35,938 bases of DNA. Source: an uncultured Bacteroidales bacterium (GTDB taxonomy: Bacteria; Bacteroidota; Bacteroidia; Bacteroidales; Bacteroidaceae). Positions 1-8,345 of this stretch are shown one piece after another. How positions within the stretch are numbered: the first letter of the stretch is position 1; every line of letters starts with the position of its first letter. The position numbers and the translations under genes are program-made. Location of the stretch: the NCBI GenBank assembly GCA_946060685.1, contig CAMGOT010000005.1, forward strand, positions 1-35,938, read 5' to 3'. Below the pieces are notes generated by a model. The model saw only the letters and a program-made list of their open reading frames with translations, did no database searches and was not told the DNA's origin.

Positions 1-33
1 CCGAGGTGCGAAGGAGGAAGGCGAAGCCAAGCT

Positions 34-51
34 AATTTATAGAACACCCCT
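34..51. repeat. Right end of a terminal-inverted-repeat hairpin element (copy 1, cut by window edge)
   Basis: The 18 bases AATTTATAGAACACCCCT are identical to the right terminal repeat of the element at 8113-8525, and identity extends six bases inward (CAAGCT, from 28). The rest of this copy lies outside the window to the left. It sits about 150 bp downstream of the penicillin-binding protein gene. I infer that it belongs to the same non-autonomous repeat family as the copies at 8.1 and 35.7 kb. Confidence 0.6.
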
Positions 52-64
52 ATAGTTTTGTTAT

Positions 65-102
65 ATGGTTTTATAGGATGGTTTTGTGGGATAATGGTTT
101 TG
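65..102. repeat. Three spaced copies of ATGGTTTT(G)
   Basis: ATGGTTTT occurs at 65-72, and ATGGTTTTG at 78-86 and 94-102, in a T/G-rich stretch downstream of the penicillin-binding protein gene. No clear intrinsic terminator for that gene is visible between 52 and 197. Function unknown. Confidence 0.3.
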
Positions 103-197
103 CATGGCTAATGGGAAGATGCCTTTGGAGCAACCTTGCACCGGGACTGCTGACGGGGTTTTCCATAGCATCCCCACGGGGGGGACGCGGCTTCGGC

Positions 198-2618
198 TCA
201 GTTGAACAGGTCGTCGTCGTTTGCAGGCTCTGCAGGAGCCGCCGTCGGTGTCTCCTCCGTCTGCCCTTCTTCTGCATCGCCTCCTGTCTCGGGAAAATCG
301 AAGTCGATAGAATCGTTGGCCAGGGAATCGGTCTGTGCATATTCTACTTCGGCATTCAGCGCTCTGGAATCTATGTCGTCGGGAGTTCTGAACACTGCCA
401 TATATTTCGACGACAGACTGGCATCCTCCAGCACCTTCCGCATGAAAATGCCAAAGATGGGGAGTGCCGTACGGCTACCTTGCCCTAAAGCTCCCGTGCG
501 GAAATGAATCTGGCGATATTCGCCGCCTACCCATGCTCCGCCAACGAGATTCGGGGTGACTCCCACAAACCAGGCATCGGCATGGCTGTTCGACGTTCCC
601 GTCTTTCCGCCCACGGAAAGTTGCCTGTTCCAGAACCATTTGCCCAGATAAGCCTGTGCTCCGAGTGTCTGGCTGGTGCCTCCGCCATCGCTCACACCGG
701 CTCCCAGCAGCGCCTGCATATAGTAGGCCTCCTTTTCGGTCAGTGCCACTTTTGTGGGCGGATTGGCCGTATAGATGACCTTGCCGTCGGCATTCTCCAC
801 GCGGGTGATGCAGAACGGCTTGACGTGCTTGCCATAATTGGCCACAGTGGTATAGGCAGAGACCAGTTCGAAGGGGGTGACATCGCAGGCACCGAGGGCC
901 AGCGAGGGAGCCTCGTCCAACGCTGAAGTGATACCCATGTCGTGGGCAGTGGTGATGACATTGGCAATGCCCACTTCCTGCCCCAACTTGACGGCAATGG
1001 TATTGATACTCCGTGCAAAGGCAGCGCGCAGGGGCATATTGACCCCGGAGATGGTACCATCGGCATTATGCGGTCGCCACATCGTCTTTTCGCCCTTGTC
1101 GTAGACTTCCATTTGCACATATTCATCCCGGCGGCGGTCGGCCGGACAAAGTCCGCGCTTCATGGCGGTGGCATAGACAAAGAGTTTGAACGTGGAGCCG
1201 GGCTGATGGGATGCCATCACATTATCGTGCTTCCAGGTCTGGAAATCGATGTCGCCGACGTAGGCTCTGACATAGCCTGTAGACGGCTCTATCGCCACAA
1301 ACCCCGTGTGCATGAAATGAAGCATGTAGCGTAGGGAGTCCATCGACGACATGACCGCTTCCTTCACTCCATCGTAAGAAAACAACTTCACGGGATGAGG
1401 CTCACGGAGTTTTTCGCGCACCATCTCCGGATGGTCAGGATATTTTGCCGCCAAATAGCGATAGGTGTCGGTTTGCTTGATTTTGGCCTCCAGGAATCCC
1501 GGAATAGGCTGGTTCCGCTCGTTGACCCAAGGGTCGGCAGTTCCCCAGTGTCCCTCGAAATTCTTCTGCACCTTCTGCATCTGCTCTCTCACCGCCTGCT
1601 CGGCATAGTGCTGCATCCTGGAATCGAGGGTGGTGTAGATTTTCAAGCCGTCGGTATAGGGGTCAAGTTCCGGTGCCACCTCGCGCAGTTCGTTCAGTAC
1701 GGCCTGACGGAAATACAGGGCTTTACCGTCGTAGGCATTCTCAACGGAAAATTTCAGTTCGATGGGCAGTTCCTTCAGGCTGTCGCATTCCTGGCGGGTG
1801 ATGTGGCCATGAGTGTAAAGATTGTCGATGACCACATTCCTGCGCTTCAGGGCGTTTTTGGGATTGATTTTAGGATTATAGGCCGTGGTGGCTTTCAGGA
1901 GTCCCACAAGCACAGCAGCCTCTTCCACCTTCAAATCCTGTGGCGTGGTGCCGAAATAGGTGCGTGCAGCAGTCTTTATACCATAGGCATTGGAGCCGAA
2001 ATCCACGGTATTGGCATACATGGTCAGGATTTCCTCCTTCGAGCATACCATTTCAAGCTCTGTGGCGATGATCATCTCCTTGCTCTTCATGATGAGCATC
2101 TTGACTCCTGGAATATGCCCGAGCAGTCCGGCATGCTTGGAGCGCATCTTGTGGATATTCTTCACCAACTGCTGGGAGATGGTGGATGCACCTCTTGCCC
2201 TTCCCCGCATAGCATCCTTTGCGGCCGCAAACAGTCCCACGAAATCAATGCCGGAATGCTTGTAGAAGCGCTCATCCTCGGTGGAGATAAGGGCATTGAC
2301 AAAATGGGAGGAAATCTCATCGTACGTCACTGGCGAACGGTTCTCGCTGAAGAACTTGTGGAGGAGTTTTCCGTCATCGCTATATACCTCAGAGGCCACA
2401 TTGGTCTTGGGGTGAACAATTTCGCCCACCGACGGACTGTCGCCAAAGAGCCACAGGAAATTCACCTGTACGGCAAAGGCGTAGAGAATGCAGAAAAGGA
2501 TGAAACTGACAATTCCCGCCAATGTTTTCCGCCACCAGGGCTGGCCTTTGAATTGTCCCTTATACCATTTCCATGCGTGCTGCACAGCGTGCAACAATCG
2601 CGAAAAGAATTTTTTCAT
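198..2618 (-). CDS. mrcA: Penicillin-binding protein 1A (bifunctional class A PBP)
   Basis: Bifunctional peptidoglycan synthase of 806 residues. The glycosyltransferase polymerises lipid II and the transpeptidase cross-links the stem peptides, on the outer face of the inner membrane. A cytoplasmic stretch rich in basic and aromatic residues precedes one membrane segment (about 33-55). The GT51 domain shows EDERF (114-118), the GASTISQQL motif (143-151) and the KEMIIATELE region (about 180-189). The penicillin-binding domain has all three catalytic motifs: STFK with nucleophile Ser475 and Lys478, SIN (537-539) and KTGT (672-675). The C terminus (about 755-806) is an acidic, Ala/Pro/Glu-rich low-complexity tail, common in Bacteroidetes PBPs and probably disordered. 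It is the last gene of the lpxD-lpxC-lpxA-miaA run but is separated from miaA by 205 bp. Symbol by family analogy (mrcA/ponA). Confidence 0.95.
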   Translation of the reverse strand: MKKFFSRLLHAVQHAWKWYKGQFKGQPWWRKTLAGIVSFILFCILYAFAVQVNFLWLFGDSPSVGEIVHPKTNVASEVYSDDGKLLHKFFSENRSPVTYDEISSHFVNALISTEDERFYKHSGIDFVGLFAAAKDAMRGRARGASTISQQLVKNIHKMRSKHAGLLGHIPGVKMLIMKSKEMIIATELEMVCSKEEILTMYANTVDFGSNAYGIKTAARTYFGTTPQDLKVEEAAVLVGLLKATTAYNPKINPKNALKRRNVVIDNLYTHGHITRQECDSLKELPIELKFSVENAYDGKALYFRQAVLNELREVAPELDPYTDGLKIYTTLDSRMQHYAEQAVREQMQKVQKNFEGHWGTADPWVNERNQPIPGFLEAKIKQTDTYRYLAAKYPDHPEMVREKLREPHPVKLFSYDGVKEAVMSSMDSLRYMLHFMHTGFVAIEPSTGYVRAYVGDIDFQTWKHDNVMASHQPGSTFKLFVYATAMKRGLCPADRRRDEYVQMEVYDKGEKTMWRPHNADGTISGVNMPLRAAFARSINTIAVKLGQEVGIANVITTAHDMGITSALDEAPSLALGACDVTPFELVSAYTTVANYGKHVKPFCITRVENADGKVIYTANPPTKVALTEKEAYYMQALLGAGVSDGGGTSQTLGAQAYLGKWFWNRQLSVGGKTGTSNSHADAWFVGVTPNLVGGAWVGGEYRQIHFRTGALGQGSRTALPIFGIFMRKVLEDASLSSKYMAVFRTPDDIDSRALNAEVEYAQTDSLANDSIDFDFPETGGDAEEGQTEETPTAAPAEPANDDDLFN

Positions 2619-2695
2619 ATCGCCAAATCAGGTTTTGCTACGGTTTTGCCCACTGCGTGCAGGAAGGCTATTGAAGAGAAGAGCAGAATGACGGA

Positions 2696-2740
2696 GAGCG
2701 TAACGATGAAGAGCGTAACGATGAAGAGCGTAACGATAAA
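2696..2740. repeat. 15-bp tandem repeat, three copies
   Basis: GAGCGTAACGATGAA is repeated at 2696-2710 and 2711-2725, followed by a one-mismatch copy (GAGCGTAACGATAAA, 2726-2740) and a decayed fourth start (GAGCACAATG). It fills part of the 205-bp gap between miaA and the penicillin-binding protein gene. A 15-bp unit keeps any reading frame open, which explains the short antisense-like open frames here; I see no gene in them. Confidence 0.8.
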
Positions 2741-2823
2741 GAGCACAATGCCAATGATGGGCACAGTCCCCCTTCTGCATGCGCTTTTCCATCACGCACA
2801 CCGACATTGCCCTCCCCGCCCGA

Positions 2824-3738
2824 CTATTGCTCCAAACAGGCCAGCAGGGATTCGCGTTCTTCATCAGGATGAAACCACCGCACGCTGTCGTCGCGGAGAA
2901 ACCATGTCAGTTGCTTCTTGGCATAGACACGGGTGTTCTTCCGAATGCGGTCGAGGGTGAACGGAAGGTCCCACTCCCCTTCGAGATAGCGGAACATCTC
3001 CTTGAAGCCTACGGTGTTCAGGCTATTGAGCTGCCGGAAGGGCATCACTCGCCTTGCTTCTTCCACAAAGCCTTGGCTGACCATCGCGTCTACACGACAG
3101 TTGATGCGTTGGAAAAGTTCGGCACGCGGACGCTGGAGTCCGATGCGCACAATGCGGAACGGACGCTTGCTGCTCCCCGTTTCCCTACCCTCCTGCTCAC
3201 GAAGCCGGAGGGAGGAATAAGTGCTGCCGGTGGCGATGCACATCTCCAGGGCATGCACCACCCGAACAGGATTCTTCAGGTCGCAACGTGCTGCATAGGC
3301 AGGATCCATGCGCCACAGGTCGTCGACGAGTGCTTCCAGTCCTTCTGTCTCCAACCGCTGGCGCAGGCTCTGACGGAGTTCTGGAGGCACATCGGGCATA
3401 CGGTCGATACCATGGCATACGGCATCGACGTACATCATACTGCCACCACTGAGCAACAGACGGTCGTGAGAAAGGAAAAGGCGCTGAATCAGCGACAGGG
3501 CATCGGCCTCATAGCAGGCGGCATTGTAGGAGGCATCGAGCGGGAGATTCCCGACAAAATAATGCCTCACTCGCCTCTGCTCCTCCAGGGTAGGGGCTGC
3601 AGTTCCGATGGGGATGTCGCGATACATCTGCCGGCTGTCGGCACTGATGACGGGACATCCCAGATGCTCGGCCATCAGGAGTGCCACTTCAGTCTTCCCC
3701 ACGGCAGTAGGCCCCAGAAGCACAAAGAGCGTCTTCAC
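2824..3738 (-). CDS. miaA: tRNA dimethylallyltransferase MiaA
   Basis: Transfers a dimethylallyl group from dimethylallyl diphosphate to N6 of adenosine-37 in tRNAs reading UNN codons, a cytoplasmic step that improves decoding. The 304 residues are the usual family length. An N-terminal P-loop GPTAVGKT (9-16) is followed by the ISADSRQMYR motif (about 31-40) that binds substrate and magnesium, a GGSMMY segment near residue 100, and the C-terminal NTVGFKEMFRYL and KNTRVYAKKQLTWF signatures. The start codon begins directly with the P-loop strand (MKTLFVLLGPT), so no extension is needed. It lies 43 bp downstream of the pRiA4b ORF-3-like gene. Confidence 0.96.
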   Translation of the reverse strand: MKTLFVLLGPTAVGKTEVALLMAEHLGCPVISADSRQMYRDIPIGTAAPTLEEQRRVRHYFVGNLPLDASYNAACYEADALSLIQRLFLSHDRLLLSGGSMMYVDAVCHGIDRMPDVPPELRQSLRQRLETEGLEALVDDLWRMDPAYAARCDLKNPVRVVHALEMCIATGSTYSSLRLREQEGRETGSSKRPFRIVRIGLQRPRAELFQRINCRVDAMVSQGFVEEARRVMPFRQLNSLNTVGFKEMFRYLEGEWDLPFTLDRIRKNTRVYAKKQLTWFLRDDSVRWFHPDEERESLLACLEQ

Positions 3739-3781
3739 GGTCTTGAAGCGTGGAAAATCAGATGGAACGTATCAGATATGC

Positions 3782-4312
3782 TCAGAAATTCTCGGAGACT
3801 TCAAAGCCTTCCGGATCCAGTTCGCCGGCATCGAACGAATCGTCATTGAAATCGTCGGAAAAGTCAAAGTCGCCCGTAGTGCCCGTCAGGGGGGCATCGG
3901 CATCGAAAGCACAGACCTGCTGGGGAGCCTTTCCTTCTGATCGGATAATCTCGGCCTCGCCATGTCCGGGCTCCTCGCCCATAACGCGGAGGGAGAAGGT
4001 GCGCTCGTTGAAGGGGTCGAACACATATTCCATGCGCGTGACTCCTTCGTCGAGGAATTCCGTCAGCGGCGTGTCGGCCATGGTGTACACATCCTCGTCA
4101 ACGCCGGACTCCCGGCAATCCATACGGGTGATTTCCTCACGACGCTCCCAACTGTCGGTACACATGAAGAAGGAGGTCATCTGGTCGTCAGGGTAACCGC
4201 AGGCCTTGAGGATGATGTTGGAGAGGTCGAGGAAGGTGGCTTCTTCGTCAATGAGGACATCGCGACGGAAAGTGTCGCTCTCATCGCATATAAAACTGAT
4301 TCTATATTTCAT
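3782..4312 (-). CDS. pRiA4b ORF-3-like (IS1096 TnpR passenger family) protein
   Basis: Predicted soluble protein of 176 residues. The first about 120 residues, from MKYRISFICDESDTFRRDV through the segment around ERTFSLRVMGEEPG, resemble the plasmid pRiA4b ORF-3-like family: a small alpha/beta fold found both on mobile elements and as fixed chromosomal genes, molecular function unknown. The last about 45 residues are very acidic (runs of D and E with F) and look disordered. No catalytic motif or transposase/resolvase signature is visible despite the family's historical 'TnpR' name. It starts 19 bp after lpxA and ends 43 bp before miaA, so it is very likely translated from the lpx-miaA transcript. 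It looks like a resident operon member rather than a recent insertion. Confidence 0.75.
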   Translation of the reverse strand: MKYRISFICDESDTFRRDVLIDEEATFLDLSNIILKACGYPDDQMTSFFMCTDSWERREEITRMDCRESGVDEDVYTMADTPLTEFLDEGVTRMEYVFDPFNERTFSLRVMGEEPGHGEAEIIRSEGKAPQQVCAFDADAPLTGTTGDFDFSDDFNDDSFDAGELDPEGFEVSENF

Positions 4313-4331
4313 ATCAGGTGTAAAAATGTTT

Positions 4332-5102
4332 TTATCTACCGATAAAGCCTCGCTTGGAGGTGGTTAGGAATTCTATCAGATAGTCGATTTCCTTGCTGGG
4401 AGGCACTGTTTCGCGAATCTGGGCGATGCGCTCGGCAAAGAGTGCGGAAGTGTTGAAGAGGATGTTGTAGGCCGAGTGGAGATTGTTGATGATCTCCGTG
4501 GAGAATCCACGACGCTTCAGCCCCACCAGATTCAGTCCGCAGAAGGCTGCGGGGTCGCGGGCTATCATGCTGAAAGGCGGCACATCCTGCGAGCATCTCG
4601 TGCCACCGCTGACCATCACATAACTGCCGATACGGCAGAACTGATGCACCAGCACATTGGCACTCACGATGGCAAAGTCGTCGATGATGACTTCACCGGC
4701 GAACTTCGTGCCGTTGCCTATGATGCAACCATTTCCGAGGAGGACATCGTGGGCCACGTGCATGCCTTCCATCAGGAGGTTGTTGCTGCCCACCACAGTA
4801 CGTCCCTTTGCGGCAGTACCACGATTGACGGTCACATTCTCGCGGATGGTGTTGTTGTCGCCAATCTCGGCAGTGGTCTCCTCGCCTTTGAACTTGAGGT
4901 CCTGAGGAATGGCGGAGATGACGGCACCGGGGAAGATGCGGTTGCCATTGCCGATGCGGGCACCGCTCAGCACGGTGACGGAATTCATGAGCACATTGTT
5001 GTCGCCAATCTCCACATTGGCATCAATATAGCAGAAAGGCCCGATTTCGCAGTTGTTGCCGATGCGGGCTTCAGGATGGATATAGGCAAGGGGAGAAATC
5101 AT
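4332..5102 (-). CDS. lpxA: Acyl-ACP--UDP-N-acetylglucosamine O-acyltransferase LpxA
   Basis: First enzyme of lipid A synthesis: moves a 3-hydroxyacyl chain from acyl carrier protein to O-3 of UDP-GlcNAc in the cytoplasm. The 256-residue protein is almost entirely left-handed beta-helix hexapeptide repeats ([LIV]-G-x4) up to about residue 185, followed by the alpha-helical C-terminal domain. The HVAHD motif (115-119) contains His118, matching the general-base histidine of the E. coli enzyme (His125). IPQDLKFKGE (65-74) and DDFAIVSANVLVHQF are also typical. It starts 45 bp after the lpxC stop and ends 19 bp before the next gene, as expected for co-transcription. Confidence 0.97.
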   Translation of the reverse strand: MISPLAYIHPEARIGNNCEIGPFCYIDANVEIGDNNVLMNSVTVLSGARIGNGNRIFPGAVISAIPQDLKFKGEETTAEIGDNNTIRENVTVNRGTAAKGRTVVGSNNLLMEGMHVAHDVLLGNGCIIGNGTKFAGEVIIDDFAIVSANVLVHQFCRIGSYVMVSGGTRCSQDVPPFSMIARDPAAFCGLNLVGLKRRGFSTEIINNLHSAYNILFNTSALFAERIAQIRETVPPSKEIDYLIEFLTTSKRGFIGR

Positions 5103-5147
5103 GTCGGTTGGAATTAAGGGGTTGGTTGAAGGTTAGTAGCGAAAATC

Positions 5148-6128
5148 TCAGCGCAGGGCTTGCAGTTGCCGCGCAAAACGGTTGTTGACGGTATGCCCTG
5201 GCTTGTAGGCCTCGATGCGTCCGCGGATGGGACATCCCACGAGTGCCAGGTCGCCGAGCAGGTCCAGAATCTTATGGCGTGCAGGCTCATTCTCCCACTG
5301 CAACGGCCGTATCTGGAGAAATCCCAGATGCGAGGCATCACGGTGGGGTGTGCCGAGGGTGTCAGCCAGCTGGTCCAGCTCGGCCTGCTGCATGGGGCGG
5401 TCATAGATGACGAGGGCATTCGTCAGATCGCCGCCGCGGATGAGTCCCATCTGGAGCAAGGGGGCAATCTCCCGCACAAAGACAAAGGTGCGTGCAGCAG
5501 CAAAATCGGTGGCAAAGCAGCAGAGTCCGGGAAGATGTGCCTGCTGCGTGGTGATCAGTTCTGACCCTTCGAAATAGATGGTGGCATCGATGCTCAGCCC
5601 TGCGGGAGGTGCAACAGTGGATGGCGACGGGGCGGCAAACTGGCACTCATGTGCCTCGTCCTCTGCTTCGTCGGCCGTAAGGGGCGGCAATATACGTAGC
5701 CACGAACCACTCTTTTCATCACGGTATTCCAAGGGTTCGGCAATGGTCAGATACTGTCGTGGAGCATCCTGCTCCAAGAGTCCTACACGGAGAATCTCGC
5801 GCACATAGAAGCGGCTGCTGCCATCAAGGATAGGAAACTCCGGACCGTTCACCTGTATCAGACAGTTGTCCACACCGCAGCAGAATAGGGCTGCCATAGC
5901 ATGTTCGATGGTGGAGATGCGTACATCGCCCTCAGCAATGACGGTGCCGCGCGAGGTATCGACCACCTGATTGGCCGAGGCCTTTACGACAGGCTCGCCG
6001 GGAAGGTCTATGCGCTGCACCTGAATGCCATGGCCCGAAGGGGCGGCAAGGAAGGTGACCGTGAGGTCCAGACCCGTATGCAGACCTTTGCTGCTTAGGG
6101 AAAAGGGGGCTAAAAGTGTATGTTGCAC
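5148..6128 (-). CDS. lpxC: UDP-3-O-acyl-N-acetylglucosamine deacetylase LpxC, stand-alone
   Basis: Zinc enzyme for the committed step of lipid A synthesis: removes the N-acetyl group from UDP-3-O-acyl-GlcNAc. The catalytic set is intact: STIEHAMAAL carries Glu75 and His76, RHKILD gives His285 and Asp289, and KPGHTVNN gives His312 (compare E. coli Glu78, His79, His238, Asp242, His265). A low-complexity D/E/A/P/S-rich insertion (about 152-178) interrupts the second domain. The protein ends at residue 326, 14 residues after the last catalytic histidine. In most Bacteroidales I know, LpxC is fused here to a FabZ dehydratase domain of about 140 residues; here only 45 bp separate the stop from lpxA, so that domain is missing rather than frameshifted. 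Confidence 0.95.
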   Translation of the reverse strand: MQHTLLAPFSLSSKGLHTGLDLTVTFLAAPSGHGIQVQRIDLPGEPVVKASANQVVDTSRGTVIAEGDVRISTIEHAMAALFCCGVDNCLIQVNGPEFPILDGSSRFYVREILRVGLLEQDAPRQYLTIAEPLEYRDEKSGSWLRILPPLTADEAEDEAHECQFAAPSPSTVAPPAGLSIDATIYFEGSELITTQQAHLPGLCCFATDFAAARTFVFVREIAPLLQMGLIRGGDLTNALVIYDRPMQQAELDQLADTLGTPHRDASHLGFLQIRPLQWENEPARHKILDLLGDLALVGCPIRGRIEAYKPGHTVNNRFARQLQALR

Positions 6129-6217
6129 TGGTATTCTTGATTCTTATAATTGACACTAAGAAGGGATTCGTTTCAACATGTCATATCATCATCACCTGCC
6201 GATGAGGTGCAGGGGGC

Positions 6218-7270
6218 TTATTGCTGCTTGAGTGCATCGAGCTGTGCCTTGAGTTCCTCCATCTCTTTCGTCAGCGCATGGAGCTGTTCGGCCATATCGG
6301 GCAGTCGCTTGAAATAAATGGACGACTTCTGCCACTGACGGGCATCGATGGCTGGCGATCCCATCATGGTGGCACCGGGCTTTCTGTTGCTGACGATACC
6401 GCTCTGGGCTCCTGCCGATGTGCGGGGGGCCACCTGTATATGGCCTGCCACTCCCACTTGCCCTCCAAACATGCACCACTCTCCAATCTTCGTACTGCCA
6501 GCCACACCCACCTGGGCCGACATGACAGTGTGCTGCCCTACCTCACAGTTGTGGGCAATCTGCACCAAGTTATCGAGTTTCACGCCTTTGCGAATGTATG
6601 TGCTGCCCATCGTGGAACGGTCCACACAGGCATTGGCACCAATCTCCACATTGTCCTCTATTGTCACAATGCCAATTTGCGGTATCTTCTCATAGCCTTC
6701 AGCAGAAGGTGCAAAGCCGAAGCCATCGGCACCAATCACGACTCCGCTATGCAGGATGACTCCATTGCCGATGCGGCAGTCGTGATAGACACTGACATGG
6801 GGATAAAGTATGCAGTCGTCGCCCACACTGACCCGCTCTTCTATCGTTGTATTGGGGTACACTTGCGTGCGGGCTCCCACTTTGGCACCATCGCCCACAT
6901 AGGCAAAAGGACCGATGTAGGCATCATCTGCCACCTCAGCGGCAGGACTGACAAACGCCAGGGGATGGATGCCCGTACGGCGCTGCGTCATGGACTCATA
7001 GAGGGTCAGCAGGCGTGCCACAGCCTCATAAGCATTTCCCACACGGACAAGAGTGGCACTGACGGGCTGCTCCACCACAAAATCCTCGTTGACCAGCACG
7101 ATGCTTGATGCCGTGGTGTAGAGATAATGGGCATACTTTGGATTGGCGAGGAAGGAAATCGCCCCAGGCTGCCCTTCTTCGATTTTAGCAAATGTTTTTA
7201 CACTGGCATTTGCATTGCCCTCGACGCTTCCACCGAGGTACTCAGCAATTTGTTGTGCAGTAAATTCCAT
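6218..7270 (-). CDS. lpxD: UDP-3-O-(3-hydroxyacyl)glucosamine N-acyltransferase LpxD
   Basis: Third step of lipid A synthesis: adds a 3-hydroxyacyl chain to N-2 of UDP-3-O-acyl-glucosamine. From the chosen ATG the protein has 350 residues. The N-terminal uridine-binding domain (about 1-100) starts [12 protein letters not shown], followed by a hexapeptide-repeat beta-helix (about 100-310) and a C-terminal helical tail ([16 protein letters not shown]), which may form a short coiled coil. His240 in QIAHNCEVG matches the catalytic histidine of the family (E. coli His239). An upstream in-frame ATG at 7303 would add 11 residues ([11 protein letters not shown]) not typical of the family, so 7270 is preferred. 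First gene of the lpxD-lpxC-lpxA run; 89 bp separate it from lpxC. Confidence 0.95.
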   Translation of the reverse strand: MEFTAQQIAEYLGGSVEGNANASVKTFAKIEEGQPGAISFLANPKYAHYLYTTASSIVLVNEDFVVEQPVSATLVRVGNAYEAVARLLTLYESMTQRRTGIHPLAFVSPAAEVADDAYIGPFAYVGDGAKVGARTQVYPNTTIEERVSVGDDCILYPHVSVYHDCRIGNGVILHSGVVIGADGFGFAPSAEGYEKIPQIGIVTIEDNVEIGANACVDRSTMGSTYIRKGVKLDNLVQIAHNCEVGQHTVMSAQVGVAGSTKIGEWCMFGGQVGVAGHIQVAPRTSAGAQSGIVSNRKPGATMMGSPAIDARQWQKSSIYFKRLPDMAEQLHALTKEMEELKAQLDALKQQ

Positions 7271-7303
7271 ATCGTAGATATTATGAGGCAGCGCATCAGG
7301 CAT

Positions 7304-7798
7304 TATTCTGCTTTTCCATAGGCCCGCCCTGCCTTCATTAAAAGATTGACGAGAAGACCATCCTCACAACAAGGACTACCACACCCCCATTGCAGCATGG
7401 CTTCTCAAGCGCTATTTGCATGCAAAGATAATACAAACCGATTAAAATGAACAAGAAAACGAATGGAAATTTTGCGTTTTTTTCCAAAAAGGGGTTTTTC
7501 TTCTCAATTTTCCTCGCTCCTCCTTTTTTTTAGCCTCCTTTATTCATCCTGTCGCGCCTCATCCCATTGCACCTCAAATGGACTAAATGGCTATGCTTCA
7601 GCGTGAGCATAGCGGTGAAGAGGCTGCATGCCAGTACATCCTGCTTATCCTACGTCCAGCAGAACGGTATGGCACGCCCGAAGGAGCGGGCCTTGAACAA
7701 AAACACCTAAAGGGGAACAGGACTCGCCGATTCGCAGGAATGGCCATAAATGAATGGCAGTACTATTCATGTGTCGCCTGTCAGTCTGCTGTCTTTTT
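7304..7798. other. Intergenic stretch upstream of lpxD, promoter but no gene seen
   Basis: This AT-variable stretch holds the likely lpxD promoter (7423-7455) and a small inverted repeat (GCTATGCT at 7590-7597, AGCATAGC at 7606-7613). Open frames of about 80 codons cross the repeat block to the right in both directions, but they have no recognisable similarity, so I do not call them. Confidence 0.6.
7423..7455 (-). promoter_or_regulatory. Likely promoter of the lpxD-lpxC-lpxA-miaA genes
   Basis: On the minus strand a perfect Bacteroidetes -7 box TATCTTTG (7423-7430, consensus TAnnTTTG) is preceded after 21 bp by CTTG (7452-7455), three of four matches to the -33 box TTTG. Transcription would start near 7416, leaving a leader of about 145 nt before lpxD. 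Confidence 0.5.
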
Positions 7799-7799
7799 C

Positions 7800-7883
7800 G
7801 TTCAGCCTGGGCTGAACGGTCGGAGATGTTGACATTCTTGGCCGCAGATGTTGACATAAAGAACCGTTCAGCCTTGGCTGAAC
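7800..7883. repeat. Two palindromes flanking a direct repeat
   Basis: Two nearly identical palindromes, GTTCAGCCTGGGCTGAAC (7800-7817) and GTTCAGCCTTGGCTGAAC (7866-7883), each able to form an 8-bp hairpin stem, flank two copies of AGATGTTGACAT (7824-7835 and 7846-7857, period 22). The arrangement palindrome - direct repeat pair - palindrome is compact and noncoding. Function unknown. Confidence 0.8.
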
Positions 7884-8133
7884 GCAAAACTCAAAAAAGC
7901 GTGTGCATCAAGATAACGGACAAGGCTTGCCACTGCAAGTATCTCTTGCCCATCAGGATGCTTTTTGCCGCTGCTGTGAATGTAAAGCAAGATGACTGAA
8001 GAAGCCAATGGCTGGCGGCCTGCAGTCCGATTATGACATAGCACGGGGTACGGCTCTTGAAAACGAGCATTCTCCTCGCGCGCGCATAATCGCGCATAAT
8101 ATTATAAGGTGCAGGGGTGTTCTATAAATTAAC

Positions 8134-8345
8134 GTGAGTTCGATGAATTGCGTTTGAGACAATCTATGTGAGATAACGGCATTATATTTACTGCGTGATT
8201 GATGTATGTCAACTTCACAGCCGATAAGGTTAATAACCTTGCAGCCGTAAGGTTAATAACCCTACAGCCGTAAGGTTATTAACCTTATCGGCGATACTGT
8301 TGTATAGGTTTGTCTTTCCATTCAGTACAAATTCATCGAACTCAC
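8134..8345. repeat. Nested inverted-repeat element inside copy 2
   Basis: Perfect 16-bp inverted repeats GTGAGTTCGATGAATT (8134-8149) and AATTCATCGAACTCAC (8330-8345) enclose 180 bp that contain the GGTTAATAACC triple repeat. The position just inside the left terminus of the larger element, and the absence of a counterpart in the 35.7 kb copy, suggest a later insertion. No open frame is recognisable. Confidence 0.6.
8220..8292. repeat. Triple GCCG(A)TAAGGTTAATAACC repeat forming a perfect inverted repeat
   Basis: Units at 8220-8238, 8244-8261 and 8267-8284 repeat with a period of about 24; the third is the inverted version at its core (GGTTATTAACC). The outer arms GCCGATAAGGTTAATAACC (8220-8238) and GGTTATTAACCTTATCGGC (8274-8292) are a perfect 19-bp inverted repeat, so the transcript could form a strong stem with a 35-nt loop. 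Function unknown. Confidence 0.8.

Noticed and set aside
1395-2960. 521-codon plus-strand open frame across the PBP1A gene and its leader
   Set aside because: Antisense to a gene with complete PBP catalytic motifs; the translation is low-complexity and unrecognisable.
7587-7887. Two opposing open frames of about 80 codons
   Set aside because: Both cross the GTTCAGCC palindromes and have no recognisable similarity; they are best explained as chance frames.
7800-8292. Possible CRISPR array
   Set aside because: Repeats are few, adjacent and partly inverted, spacers are only a few bases or are themselves repeated, and no cas gene is present.
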